From Schistocerca nitens (taxonomy: Eukaryota; Arthropoda; Insecta; Orthoptera; Acrididae): DNA of 64,000 nucleotides. Of this stretch, positions 44,655 through 57,200 are shown in pieces. Both the position numbers and the translations under genes were made by a program. Position 1 is the first letter of the stretch; each line of letters starts with the position of its first letter. The notes under the pieces are model-generated. The model did not search any database and was not told where the DNA came from. It saw only the letters and a list, made by a program, of their open reading frames with translations. The DNA is taken from NCBI RefSeq assembly GCF_023898315.1, contig NC_064617.1, forward strand, positions 714,943,202 through 715,007,201, written 5' to 3'.

Positions 44655-45416
44655 CAGGGTGGTCGGAAATTCCCGTTACAAACTTCTAGGGCTTGTAGAG
44701 GAGAGTGAGTACGTAATATTTTGAATAGGAACTCATGTCCGCAAACGCACCGTTTTCGTGCTACAGCCGTTTGAAAACCTGTTTGCTAGGTAGGTTTTCA
44801 ACAGGATAGTCGTAGTGATGGGTGCTTACGTCAGATCGGCTGATGTCATTTGATATCCTATCCTACCGCACAGACCTGGATGAGCCTCATTCACGCGTAT
44901 GTCAGTGTTGGAGCAACATGGTTGATACAAGTTTGCAGAAAACACCGACATGATCTTCCTGAATGGGGAAGCTCACGGCAATGGAAGAGCTGTTCGTCGC
45001 CTTTGTCAAGATTGTTCTCCACAACTTCAGATTACATCGCGCACCCTTTTCGCCATAATCACGCAGTGGTTTCGAGAAAGGGTATCTTCACCAGCAGCGG
45101 GCGTGACTGTGGCGCACCAGGGAGGCCCCACACGCCCGAACTGTAAGAGGCATTAGTGCATCAGGTTGATGAGAAGCCGTCAACAAGTACACGAGCAGTC
45201 TCATTGCCTATTAATGAGTGGAACTGTAAAACAAGTGATTTACTGGATCACGCCCAGTCAACTACATGTAAAAATGGTCGCATTAGCAACACGTTTTCAA
45301 ATGGTTCTAGCACGGAAATGGTACGTTTCTGAACATGGCTTCCTATTCAAAATATTATGTACTCACTCCCCACTACAAGTCATAGAAGTTTGTAACGGGA
45401 ATTTCCGACCACCCTG
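44655..45416 (+). mobile_element. Mariner-like element, deletion derivative
   Basis: Perfect 34 bp inverted ends starting CAGGGTGGTCGGAAATTCCC (44655-44688, 45383-45416), with TA duplicates. Inside, plus-strand pieces of a DUF4817-type transposase N-terminus are readable with frameshifts: DMIFLNGEAHGNGRAVRRLC, RTLFAIITQWFRER, HQGGPTRPN. The whole catalytic half is missing. It could be moved only by a related enzyme. Confidence 0.85.
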
Positions 45417-45418
45417 TA

Positions 45419-46226
45419 TTTGCAATGAAAACGGTATTTTTGTGTGTGGTATGTGGTTGCAAAAAAGAAGACGTGCGTTTTTCATAAAAATGACGATTAG
45501 ATACGTGTTAATTTGCATATTTTTAATGAATTTTGTGTTTCAATGACGAACGTATTCGAACAGAACGAAAAAACAAAAGAATGACTAAAACGAGACTAGA
45601 ACCAGCAATTACCATTCTCGAGAACTACAGATTTTTTTCCATATTTACGTATTTTTTGCTTCATGGAAATACCACTAGAACACGCACCTGTTTAAAAATT
45701 CGAACCGGCCGGGATTTATTTTTTTCGCCATAAGTGCCTTCCGCGTAGCTTCTTCGCCATTGTTAATTCTTTTTCTGTAACAGAACTTTGCTGAACGAAA
45801 AAATTATATGATTTGTTCTAGAAATAAAGGGTAATAGCTTCCTTGTAGTGAACAAGAAATAAACGCTTACTACATTAGTAAAATGCTGCAGGTATAAAAA
45901 TAAAAGAGAATTAACAACTTCTATTTCTGGAAAATAAAAGAGGATGTTCTTGATAAAATATAAAACATTTCTTGTGAACTTGGTTAAGAATACATTTTCA
46001 ACATTGAATTATCTCTCGCTGAATGTAAGAAACAGCTAAAACCAAATACTTCTCGCTATTCCATGAAATAAAGGAGCTTCTTCTGCTCGTCCGTTCGTTC
46101 GAAACTTACTTGAGATTCTTAGTACAAGATTTAGCAATCGCAATGTCTAGCGTATTCCCGTACTTCGAGTACATATTCAGGCCAGGCTTAAGTTTAAAAT
46201 CGTAATTTTACGTACAAGAGTAGTAC
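45419..46226. other. Unannotated AT-rich stretch
   Basis: Nothing recognised beyond short chance frames. Confidence 0.4.
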
Positions 46227-48577
46227 TTAGTGAAAGCCACTGTTCGATGTTGGATGACGTAAGAAATAGTATGGGCTAGCACCCATATTGCAGCGTTGTT
46301 TTAGTTCGCTTGTAGCGTAATTTCTGTATGACAGAAATTGTCTTTTCAATGTACTGTCGCTAGGGCGATCGATGACTGCCAGTCTTCTGCATAAAAGTTC
46401 AGTAAATTGTTTCGCGGTCGATGAATTAAAGTGCCCGCAAATCCACATGTAGCAGAGGTAGGGAAACTTCTCGAGACGGCTTTTGTGCAGCTTATCCTCA
46501 ATAGGTATCTTGTCATTGGCCACCTTGTTCTAGGTTGATTTGACAACGCTAGGCAGGATATCACTGGAGATATTCCTCTAAACAAACTTCCTACTGTAAT
46601 TCGGCCATTTCTGTTCTGCCGAGTTTCTTCTGGCAATTTCTGCAGGAAGTCATAAGCCTCCGTGAGGCCGGCGGATCTTGAGTGGGAATTACGGCCTTTA
46701 TAGATGTAACTGAACTCTATACAGTACCGTGTTATGTACTAAAACATTCGAGGGATTGTCGGTAAGTTAACTGGAGGTGCAAGTCGACTTATGCACCATC
46801 TGTCCAATAAGATCTTGAGATTAGGGCTCTCAACTGCCTTGCTGGAACGAGTGGTTAAGAGGACCGTCCTTTGAGCATTTGCATCGAGTAAATTGAGATC
46901 TCCCTTCGTGTAAGACAAGACCAAGGGCTCAAACCCGACCTTGGAGGTATTATTCCTCACGACAACCCAATGCCTTCTGAATGCTGGCAATTACAGGGGG
47001 TGACGCGGGAATGCTCTGCACTAGGTGACTGAGTTTGCTAGCGACTGTAAGTTACATTGTTTGAACTTTTTGTGGTAAGCTGCCTGTCCCCGTACGTTTT
47101 AAGGGCTGTCCTGACCTGATTTAACATGTCTGCCCAGTTCCTGTCGTTTATCCTGGTAGGGTTTGCGTCCAGATATAAACCCCGGTGTGGCTTATGATAA
47201 TTGACGCTGCACCAATCCATGTGTTCATCATTGCGGGTGGCCATTCCGATTTGCATGAGAAAGGTCCCAGAGGCCAATCGTGAGTGGCGTGTCCAGCTGT
47301 TGTAAGGTCTCCCTGAGATGAGGCCCCATTGCATAGGTCATCTGCATAACGTATACATCGATGTCTGATACTACCAGTCTACAACCCTGACTTTTATCTC
47401 TGCTAATACGGTCAGGAGGCGTTCTACAGCGACCATTCCCTGTCTGATAAGATCGCTCGATTGTTACCGGAAGGGTTAAGTGTCCATTTATCACAATACG
47501 AGACGTTGGATTGGTGGTGACATTTTGGGTTATTTTCGTGAACCGTAGAGAATAACCCATTGCTTGTATGGTATTATGTGAATAATTATGACTGATGCGG
47601 TCATATGCTTTGTCGATGTCCAAGAAGAGGTGAGCAGCAGATTCCTTGGATTCTGCGTGCGTGATGATGTTGTTCCCCCGAAGGGGACAGATGGCGTTTA
47701 TGATGTCCTTTCTACTAATAGCGCTTTGTTGATAGTCACCCAGTACCGTACCTGAGACGTTATCCATGCAAGCCTTCAAAGCTGTCGTCATAATTTTAAA
47801 ACCAGCATACAGTAATTTAATAGAGAGCATTTTGTTCAGCTGTTTGCTATTACCCACCTTTGGGGTTACACGGCCTGCCACCGGGAGTTCATTTGCAGTG
47901 GCCTGTAGTGTATCCGCGAGAAGTTACCAGTAATGCTTGTAAAACTCCGCTATTAGCCCTTCCGGTCCTGGAGTATTCTTTTCTGTCACCCTGAGAACGA
48001 CTGGTTGGTGTCTTCTGTGTTAAAAGGAGATTCAAGGGTATCTGTATTCTCCAGGGTGAGACGGACGGACATCCTACGCTTCAGAGAGTCGAAAATTCCT
48101 GAATTTACTGGTTGTTTCCGGAGAAGGTCACTGGAATGCACTGGTGCTGGTGAGTTTGTGCCCTGCTGCTTCCGTGACATCGGCTATGAAGGCAGCATTG
48201 GGCCGTCGGAATGCTCCGAGGTGGTGCAGGGACCGAGACGCAACATTCCTGGGCTGCGGACGGGCTATACAGCCTTCCAGTTTCGTCCTCTGAGGCGCCG
48301 TTATTTTTGCCTTCTACTCCTTACGTCTCGGCAGTTTAGGATCTATGGAGACTAGCGTTTGTGTATCATTCTCGTAAGCCTTGGTAATATGTTTCAGTCG
48401 TTTTCTTCCCCCAAACTCCTTTTGCCTGGCATAAAATATAGTCGTGGATCTTATTTCAAGCTTAGCTACCGTGAACCACCATTCCAGTGTCATATTGTTG
48501 CGGGGGCGGGACCGGAGAGCTTGCCGCCAGGCGCGAGCCATCACCGCATGCCGCTCCTCATCTCCTACGATGACCAT
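46227..48577 (-). pseudogene. L1/Tx1-like LINE ORF2, decayed
   Basis: Minus-strand fragments in order: an upstream linker (MTLEWWFTVAKLEIRSTTIF and FGGRKRLKHIT, 48320-48500), then RT: GRVTPKVGNSKQLNKMLSIK, NADYK-like LLYAGFKIMTTALKACM, LGDYQQSAISRKDIINAICP, AAHLFLDIDKAYDRISHNY, SRIVINGHLTLPVTIERS (47400-47880), then GPHLRETLQQLDT and, to the left, NPTRINDRNWADMLNQVRTA. The FLDxDKAxDRxSH box and INGHLT-type insertion are typical of L1/Tx1-clade RT. The YADD box is scrambled, and stops are frequent. Confidence 0.7.
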
Positions 48578-48719
48578 TCCGTCAGTGGAATGGGGAGTGG
48601 TGGTGGTTCACATGGACCTGGCAGGCGCAAGGGCTGGAATAATTAATGGAAGCAATATCGCCATATACAACTGCCTCCTGCACTAGTTCCGCAATTTCCT
48701 GTTACTAAATACTGTAACC

Positions 48720-51700
48720 TCCCCCCCCCCCCCCCTCCTCCCCCACCCACCATGAACAATGGACCTTGCCGTTGGTGGAGAGGTTTGCGTGCCTCAGCGA
48801 TACAGATGGCCGTACCGTAGGTGCAACCACAACGGAGGAGTATCTGTTGAGAGGCCAGACAAACGTGTGGTTCCTGAAAAGGGGCAGAAGCCTTTTCAGT
48901 AGTTGCAGGGGCAACAGTCTGGATGATTGACTGATCTGGCCTTGTAACACTAACCAAAACGGCCTTGCGGTGCTGGTACCGCGAACGACTGAAAGCAAGG
49001 GAAAACTACAGCCGTAATTTTTCCCAAGAGCCTGCAGCTTTACTGTATGGTTAAATGATGATGGCGTCCTCTTGGGTAAAATATCCCGGAGGTAAAATAG
49101 TCCCCCATTCGGATCTCCGTGCGGGGACTACTCAAGGGGACGTTGTTATCAGGAGAAAGAAAATTGGCTTTATACGGATCGGAGCGTGGAACGTCAGATC
49201 CCTTAACCGGGCTGATAGGTTAAGAAATTTAAAAAGGGAAATGAATAGGTTAAAGTTAGATATAGTAGGAATTAGTGAAGTTCGGTGGCAGGAGGAACAA
49301 GACTTTTGGTCAGGTGAATACAGGGTTATACATACAAAATCAAATAGGGGTAATGCATGAGTAGGTTTAATTGTTGTGGTCTTCAGTCCTGAAACTGGTT
49401 TGATGCAGCTCTCCATGCTACTTTATCCTGTGCAAGCTCCTTCATCTCCCAGTACCTACTGCAACCTACATCCTTCTGAATCTGCTTAGTGTATTCATCT
49501 CTTGGTCTCCCCCTACGATTTTTACCCACCACGCTGCCCTCCAATACTAAATTGGAGATCCCTTGATGCCTCAGAACATGTCCTACCAACCGATCCCTTC
49601 GTCTGGTCAAGTTGTGCCACAAACTCCTCTTCTCCCCAATCCTATTCAGTACCTCCTCATTAGTTATGTGATCTACCCATCTAATCTTCAGCATTCTGCT
49701 GTAGCGCCACATTTCGAAAGCTTCTATTCTCTTCTTGTCCAAACTATTTACCGTCCATGTTTCACTTCCATACATGGCTACACTCCATACAAATACTTTC
49801 AGAAATGACTTCCTGACACTTAAATCTATACTCGATGTTAACAAATTTCTCTTCTTGAGAAACGCTTTCCTTGCCATTGCCAGTATACATTTTATTTCCT
49901 CTCTACTTCGACCATCATCAGATATTTTGCTCCCTAAATAGCAAAACTCCTTTACTACTTTAAGTGACTCATTTCCTAATCTAATAACCTCAACATCACC
50001 CGACTTAATTCGACCACATTCCATTATCCTCGTTTTGCTTTTGTTGATGTTCATCTTATATCCTCCCTTCAAGACACCATCTATTCCGTTCAACTGCTCT
50101 TCCAAGTCCTTTGCTGTCTCTGACAGAATTACAATGTAACCTCAAAGTTTTTATTTCTTCTCCATGGATTTTAATACCTACTCCGAATTTTTCTTTTGTT
50201 TCCTTTACTGCTTGCTCAATATACAGATTGAATAACATCGGGGAGAGGCTACAACCCTGTCTTACTCCCTTCCCAACCACTGCTTCCCTTTCATGTCCCT
50301 CGACTCTTATAACTGCCATCTGGTTTCTGTACAAATTGTAAATAGCCTTTCGCTCCCTGTATTTTACCCCTGCCACCTTTAGAATTTGAAAGAGAGTATT
50401 CCAGTCAACACTGTCAAAAGCTTTCTCTAAGTCCATAAATGCTAGAAACGTAGGTTTGCCTTTCCTTAATCTTTCTTCTAAGATAAGTCGTAAGGTCAGT
50501 ATTGCCTCACGTGTTCCAGTATTTCTACGGAATCCAAACTGATCTTCCCCGAGGGCGGCTTCTACTAGGAGTGAATGAATAAAAAAATAGGAGTGCGGGT
50601 AAGTTACTACAAACAGCATAGTGAACGCATTATTGTGGCCAAGATAGACACGAAGCCCACGCCTACTGCAGTAGTACAAGTTTATATGCCAACTAGCTCT
50701 GCAGATGATGAAGAAATTGAAGAAATGTATGATGAGATAAAAGAAATTATTCAGGTAGTGAAGGGAGACGAAAATCTAGTAGTCATGGGTGACTGGAATT
50801 CGAGAGTAGGAAAAGGGAGAGAAGGAATCATAGTAGGTGAGTATGGATTGGGGGTAAGGAATGAAAGAGGAAGCCGTCTGGTAGAATTTTGCACAGAGCA
50901 TAACTTAATCATAGCTAACACTTGGTTCAATAATCATGAAAGAGGGTTGTATACATAGAAGAGGCCTGGAGATACTAGAAGGTTTCAGATAGATTATATA
51001 ATGGTAAGACAGAGATTTAGGAACCAGGTTTTAAATTGTAAGACATTTCCACGGGCAGATGTGGACTCTGACCACAATCTATTGGTCATGAACTGTAGAT
51101 TAAAACTGAAGAAACTGCAAAAAGGTGGGAATTTAAGGAGATGGGACCTGGATAAACTGACTAACCCAGAGGTTGTAGAGAGTTTCAGGGAGAGCATAAG
51201 GGAACAATTGACAGGGATGGGGGAAAGAAATACAGTAGAAGAAGAATGGGTAGCTCTGAGGGATGAAGTAGTGAAGGCAGCAGAGGATCAAGTAGGTAAA
51301 AAGACGAGGTCTAGTAGAAATCCTTGGGTAACAGAAGAAATATTGAATTTAATTGATGAAAGGAGAAAATATAAAAATGCAGTAAATGAAGCAGGCAAAA
51401 AGGAATACAAACGTCTCAAAAATGAGATCGACAGGAAGTGCAAAATGGCTAAGCAGGCATGGCTAGAGGACAAATGTAAGGATGTAGAGGCTTATCTCAT
51501 TAGGGGTAAGGAAAATTAAAGAGACCTTTGGAGAAAAGAGAACCACTTGTGTGAATATCAAGAGCTCAGATTGAAACCCAGTTCTAAGCAAAGAAGGGAA
51601 AGAAGAAAGGTGGAAGGAGTATATAGAGGGTCTATTCAAGGGCAATGTACTTGAGGACAATATTATGGAAATGGAAGAGGATGTAGATGAAGATGAAATG

Positions 51701-51779
51701 GGAGATACGATACTTTGTGAAGAGTTCGACAGAGCACTGAAAGACCTGAGTCGAAACAAGGCCCCTGGAGTAGACAACT
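48720..51779 (+). mobile_element. RTE-type LINE, 5' part, split by a second RTE copy
   Basis: Starts after a C run (48721-48736) with a leader (ATGAACAATGGACCTTGCCG) that I recall from insect RTE elements. The endonuclease runs from IGAWNVRSLNRADRL and GISEVRWQEE (49170-49300), is interrupted at 49371-50573, and resumes with KKIGVRVSYYKQHSERIIVA, VVMGDWNSRVGKG and DSDHNLLVMN, so Asn, Glu, Asp/Asn and Asp-His catalytic positions of the EEP fold are all visible. It ends at LSRNKAPGVDN just as the RT begins. Stops at 49358 (TGA) and 50956 (TAG). Truncated at the 3' side. Confidence 0.85.
49371..50573 (-). mobile_element. Second RTE-type LINE copy, inserted in reverse
   Basis: 5'-truncated. Minus strand reads EDQFGFRRNTGTREAILTLR, FLAFMDLEKAFDSVDW, GVRQGCSLSPMLFNLYIEQA (RT), then KSKTRIMECGR, MYGSETWTVNSLDKKRIEAF and RWVDHITNEEVLNRIGEKRS to the C-terminus, with the 3' tail complement of TTGTTGTGGTCTTCAG at the left. 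The FADD catalytic box is missing: compared with the copy at 58925, 8 bp (CATCAGCG) are lost near 50137, which also shifts the frame. Dead. Confidence 0.85.
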
Positions 51780-53589
51780 GATCAGTTCGGAATATTGTTC
51801 TATTTCAAGTGTAGGCACGTTTTTCTGTACTTGCGTAATTAGATTACGTTCCGTATCAGTTATTTTATTGATGCTAAACAGTAATAGTTCATTATTAAAT
51901 CAGTTAAATGACATGCTTTCGCTGTGTTGCCTCAGGTTTTGTTGTTCGACACTCGGCGAGTGCGTCTGGTATTCATTGTTGTAACAAAGCGAGATCGACA
52001 AACGTCACTAAAAATGCTAAAATTGTAATATCGTTTATTGCTCAGAATAAATTTCTGAAAAATGAAAATATGATGAAACCGTTGCCTAACAGCAAAATCT
52101 ATTATCCAAATTTTTACACATAATGAAACTTCCTCATACGTACTGAATATTTGTCACAGGTAATGAATATTCGTCACACGCCAAGTATACGAAAACTTAG
52201 AAAACTTCACACGTAACAATTAAGCAATATCTGTAAGGAAGAAACATGAAATTATTAGTAGATAAAACATGTGGTGTGCTGTAGCAAAAGCGGAAAAAAA
52301 TCTGACTTCTTTTCAGAAGTGCCAGCGGACAATCCGAAGTAACGGTAGACAAGTGAAAGTTATTTACTCTTAATCGATAGTTCGTTCGTACAAAATGTCT
52401 GCCTGCTTTTTACTCAAAACTAAATGTACTGTTCTCTGTTATAAAACAGGTTGAACCGAAATTACTACTGCGAAATGCGTGTCTCAGTGCACACATTTAT
52501 ATAAAGGCAAAACTAACTGGCGTTCACTGTGCAGGACATTAAATCAAAACTGTTACTCAAAAACCTCTACCGAAATAAAACTGAGCACTGCCCAAAGAAA
52601 TTGAAACACTGAAATTACACAGTAACGCTATGAAACACACACTGTTCACTGGCCCGGTAAAAATCCGAATTAGACTACAAACAAGTGCTTAGAATTTGTG
52701 TAATGGAAACGTGGGATGAGAAACGGAAGAACCAACGAAAAATGGAAAGAATCTCACCTGAAAAATTACAGCGTAATCAGTAAAAACAGCACAGCAAGAA
52801 GGAATCGCGCCAGTTCAAATATGCTGAAGTAAAAGTAAATTACTGGGAGAAAGATTGGGATGATTTCCTCATACTGAAAAAATTTCTTACTTAAAATGAA
52901 AATATTATTCCGTTCATTACAATGACAATGCTGTATTTTAATGTCTTATATCACAAGAACATAAAACTCCCAGAACACAAAAACTTTACTTTTTTTAATA
53001 AAGTCTTGCAAGGCAATACTTTTACAATTATGCAAACTGAAATGAATTAAACTTAAATGACCTAAACTGAGGTGGGGAGCTGGACTGTTCTGTTGCAAGA
53101 ATTGCTAACATTATCAGTACGCGCCAGCAAAAATTGTTACCTGAAAAACATATCATAACGCAAGTCCTTTCTCTCTTCTCCATAAACGCTGCGTCTTTAA
53201 GTCATTCTATCAGATTAATAATTCATAACAATCTTCTTCAGCAAAATCCTCCTCCAATATGGATACGCTAAAAGTTCTGCCATCTTACTTGTCCAACACT
53301 GGACTACTCTTCGCTCTACAACTGAGCCAAACATACACCAGTTCGGAGATACTACTGTCATTGCCGTAAATCGACTATTCCACAGACGTCACATGCGACT
53401 GCTTCGCTCTCGTAACAATAAATTTCCACTCATTCTGAAACTATCTGCAAATAAATGCCCAGTCCACCAATATATGTCCAGCTCTCAGGCTTTCTCGAAA
53501 TAGTGTGCGACTGCCTTCAGTTGTCTGTCAGTTCAGTTTCCTCTCTATGACACTCTCCCACTGGTCAAACAAACCTGTGCCCCTTCGTT
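51780..53589. other. Long unannotated stretch
   Basis: AT-rich; only short frames. The part 52300-53560 has the even composition of LTR-like sequence but I found no terminal match or coding support. Confidence 0.35.
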
Positions 53590-53888
53590 CGTTCCTTGTC
53601 TGTATACTTGGAATATCTCCTGTTAGTCCTATTTGATATGAGTCCTACACACCTAAGCAATATTCTAGGGCGGATCGCATGTGTGATTTGTAAACTGATT
53701 CGTAAACTGATTGCATTTCCCTAGTTTTCTACCTGTAAATCTAAGTTTGTCACCTCCTTCACCTACGACTTACGCTATATGATTGTTCCCTACAAACTAT
53801 TACACCCAAGTAGGTAAATGAGATGACCGATTCACTTTGTAACTCGCTTATAGTGCACGATACTGCAGTGCATGTGTTGTTCGGAATT
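53590..53888 (-). pseudogene. LINE ORF2 C-terminal fragment
   Basis: Minus strand: LQSESVISFTYLGVIVCREQ, KTREMQSVYESVYKSHMRSA, LEYCLGV and DSYQIGLTGDIPSIQTRNER with stops. Related to the LVRPLLEYCCAVWDPY region of the copy at 34134. Confidence 0.65.
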
Positions 53889-53899
53889 ACGATGTAATG

Positions 53900-54103
53900 G
53901 TACAAATGGTTCAAATGGCTCTGAGCACTATGGGACTTAACATCTGAGGTCATCAGTCCCCTAGAACTTAGAACTACTGAAACCTAACTAACCTAAGGAC
54001 ATCACACACATCCATGTCCGAGGCAGGATTCGAACCTGCGACCGTAGCGGTCGCGCGGTTCCAGACTGAAGCGCCTCGAAGCGCTCGGTCACAGCGGCCG
54101 GCC
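53900..54103 (-). mobile_element. tRNA-derived SINE (family A) inside an inverted repeat
   Basis: Duplicate ACGATGTAATG on both sides (53889-53899, 54104-54114). Flanks GAATTACGATGTAATG (53884-53899) and CATTACATCGTAATTC (54137-54152) are inverted copies, so the SINE landed in or beside a hairpin. Confidence 0.9.
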
Positions 54104-54299
54104 ACGATGTAATGCATGCATGCGTGTCGGAAGGGACATTACATCGTAATTCGGAATAATACGGGCACTGCAATATTATGTTTATCCGCCGCCACCGGGC
54201 AAGCGACTTTCGAGTAAAATGTTTCCCCTGTTCGGGAAACTTTCTGCGGAAAGTCGGACATTTTTATCAATACTGTCTGTGAGGTCTCTCATATACAGA

Positions 54300-54940
54300 G
54301 TGCTCGTAAACACTCTGAAAAGCTTGTACGGATGTTGCAGGGTAATTTGTAGTGAGAAATAATTGTTAAGAAAGAAATTCGTTAAGTTGAGTCGTTTCCG
54401 AGTTAATTAACATTGAAGTTAGCCAATGAGGCCGTTGCACACACAAATTCAGTCGGCCCGCCGGATACAATATTTCAGTGTCAGTTGTTCTAATAGCGTA
54501 GGTAATGACTCACGAGACTGCTCAGCATTTGGTTCGGGTTCGATCCTTACTACGGGTTGGTGACCGTATCCGGCGAGCCGCTTGAATTTGTGCGCGCTAC
54601 GGCGTGATTGGCTAACTTCAATGCCCAGAAACTCGGAAACAGCGCAACGTATCGAATTTTTTTCTTCACAATTATTTCTCAGCACAACCTACCCGGCAGG
54701 ACTCTTGTAAGCTTCAAAAATGGTTCAGATGGCTCTGAGTACTATGGGACTTAACATCTATGGTCATCAGTCCCCTAGAACTTAGAACTACTTAAACCTA
54801 ACTAACCTAAGGACATCACACACATCCATGCCCGAGGCAGGATTCGAACCTGCGACCGTAGCAGTCGCGCGGCTCCGGACTGAGCGCCTAGAACCGCTAG
54901 ACCACCGCGGCCGGCTCTTGTAAGCTTCTCAGAATGGTTC
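54300..54940. mobile_element. Long-TIR MITE with a SINE in its right arm
   Basis: The left arm (about 54317-54475: AAGCTTGTACGGATGTTGCA... GAGAAATAATTG... TTGAAGTTAGCCAAT...) is the inverse of the right arm (about 54560-54714, then 54916-54935). The arms are about 155 bp and imperfect. The middle holds GGTTCGGGTTCGATCC, a B-box-like string. Non-coding. Confidence 0.7.
54716..54914 (-). mobile_element. tRNA-derived SINE (family A) in the MITE
   Basis: 14 bp duplicate CTCTTGTAAGCTTC on both sides (54702-54715, 54915-54928). Confidence 0.93.
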
Positions 54941-54944
54941 TGAC

Positions 54945-55620
54945 CTCCGTGCATATCGTGATTCATGACCAACAAAGTCAGTAACCCGTAGTTATTCCTG
55001 CATCTATCGATATCCATCCACGATAACATACTGTTCCCTAACAAAAAATTATCAATCAAAATTTCGCTTGATACCTCGTACAATCGTACTTCTGATAATA
55101 AGTGATGATTTTGTACTGAGTCAAATGCTTTTCAGAAATCGAGATCTACAGCATCTGCCTGACTACATTGACCCATGACTTTCAGCATGTCATGTGAAAG
55201 ACGTGCAACTTGGTTTCAAATCATCGATGTTTCCCAAAATCGTGCTTATTGGCATGGAGGATGTGATTCTGTTCGAGATACCTCGTTAGATCTGAGTTCA
55301 GATTGTGTTGTAAGATTCTGCAACAATTGAATGTCAGGGATACTGGACGGCAGTTTTGTGGATCGCTTCTGTTACCCTTCTAGTTGACGGATGTGGCCTG
55401 TGCTTTATACCAACTATTGGGCACGCTTTTTTGTTTCAGTGACCTACGATACATTATAATTACACGAAGGGCTAACTCAGTAGCAGATTCAGTATAGAAT
55501 CTGATAGGAATCCCACCAAGTCCTGGAGCTTTGATCAGTTTTGGCGATTTCAGCCGTTTCTCAACGCCGCTGATACTTAGATATATCACTCATCTTTGCA
55601 CTGGAGCGTGAATTAAATTG
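54945..55620 (-). pseudogene. Decayed CR1/Jockey-like LINE reverse transcriptase
   Basis: Minus strand: KAPGLGGIPIRFYTESATEL, RSLKQKSVPNSWYKAQAT (RT opening), then a broken stretch with RPVSL-like and RYLEQNHILHANKH pieces, and YEVSSEILIDNFLLGNSM near 55020. Stops and frameshifts throughout. Confidence 0.65.
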
Positions 55621-56039
55621 GTGCAGTAGCCATGGATTTTCATTTGTAAAGGAACATTTGAAAACCGAGGTTACTTATTTCAGATCCCTACTTACCACTC
55701 CCATAGCGTCCGTGAAGAAAAGATTAGATTAATCATAACAAATACTGAATCATAATCCTTAACATCTTAGGTGCTGTCTCACAGCCCGCAAGGGTTTATG
55801 GTTACTGTTGCTAATGCCTATGGGTGGGATAGGAGCTTACAGTGTTGCCCAGTTGTTTTTTTTTTCTTTTTTTCGAAGGCGCCGTGGGCTCCTTTGTTAG
55901 TAGCCACTTGAATGTGACGTGGACCAATACTACTACTGCTTCTTACGTGCTAGCGGTCTGGGAGACAGCACTTGGGAATTCGCGTTGCGGATTCAGCAGC
56001 CAGGTTTTCGTCTACTGTTCGTGTTACGGACCCTGACTT
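55621..56039. other. Unannotated stretch, possible 5' end of the piggyBac relic
   Basis: No recognised feature; a TTAA at 55759 could be the left target site of the piggyBac element, but the adjoining bases match the right end poorly. Confidence 0.3.
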
Positions 56040-57194
56040 TGAGGATGCTGTTTTAAAATGGTATTAGGACACTTCTGGAAGTGATGATGGATCAGATAGC
56101 GACAACGAAACTGAAAGTAAACATAATTCAGAATCAGACCAGTGCGGAAGTGAAGACGAATTTGTTTTACTTCCTGTGAATGGGTTGAATGAAACAAGTG
56201 ATCAAAGTGATGAAGAGAGATGTGTGAAAACTGAATCTTTAGCTAAGGGGTGTGCTAGAAACATGTTTGGTCGTAACAAATACAGCTGAACGTCGAAATC
56301 TCTTCTCAAGCGATGCTCGTGTTCCGGTGCATAACATCATTCGTTTGTCAACAGTGGTACCACATGCTCAGGTAGGTAATAATACAGCTGATCCTTTAGA
56401 ATTTGCTTATGACTGGCGATATTTTGAGTATCATAGTGAAATGGAGTAATGTAAAAATAAACAAAGAAAAGGCTGAAAATCTTCCAAATGTTTGGTATGA
56501 AGCTGATTTATGTGAACTAAAAGCATTTTTCGGTTTACTGTTTTATACAGCTATTTTAAAACACAGCAGAGAAGATTACAAACAATTTTATTTCACAGAT
56601 GGTACTAGACGTGATATATTTAGATGTGTTATGTCCGAAAAACCAGTTTGGCGTGCTTCTAACATGCTTCAGATCCGATGACCCTGAAACTGTCTTGAAC
56701 GCAGGTAAAACGATCCCTTAGCTCCAGTCACAATTTTTTACAAAATTTACTGACAATATCAAACGTTGTACATAGACTGTGGATGTATCAATGAAATACT
56801 GGTATTATGTCGGGGTAATGTACATGTTGATGACCTAGATGAGAAGCGTGCCAAGTAACCAACAGCGCGACCGACCCACCGACGGCGAATGACACTGTTT
56901 TTCCGCTTGCTGGACATAAGTTGGGTGAGTGTGTTTGCCGTTCACAACTCCTACAAAGATGGTAATCAAGTCAGACCCTTTAATTTTTTAAAGAAGCTTT
57001 CAAACTCATTGGTGACTCCAGAGATGAAAAAGCGAGTCAACAACTCTCACATACCCCTTGAACTTCGTGCATCCATTTCCCTTGTTTGGGATGTAGCAGA
57101 ATTCGAACCCAAAAAAGAAGAGAAATATTCCTTATGTTTGTCCGGAATGTTCTACAAAAAGTTGCAGCGAGTGCGAAGATAACTTCTGAGAAGG
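56040..57194 (+). pseudogene. piggyBac-family transposase pseudogene
   Basis: An acidic start (SGSDDGSDSDNETE, SEDEFVLLPVNG) is typical of piggyBac. Then VPVHNIIRLS, the DDE N-terminal block around WYEADLCELKAFFGLLFYTA, KHSREDYKQFYFTDGTRRDI and FRCVMSEK (56480-56640). The next 200 or so bases are degraded and the central catalytic Asp region is missing. The C-terminal block returns with FRLLDISWVSVFAVHNSYKD, and ends in a Cys-rich knuckle (CPECSTKSCSEC) in another frame. Frameshifts near 56270, 56450 and 57110. Dead. Confidence 0.8.
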
Positions 57195-57200
57195 GAGCTA

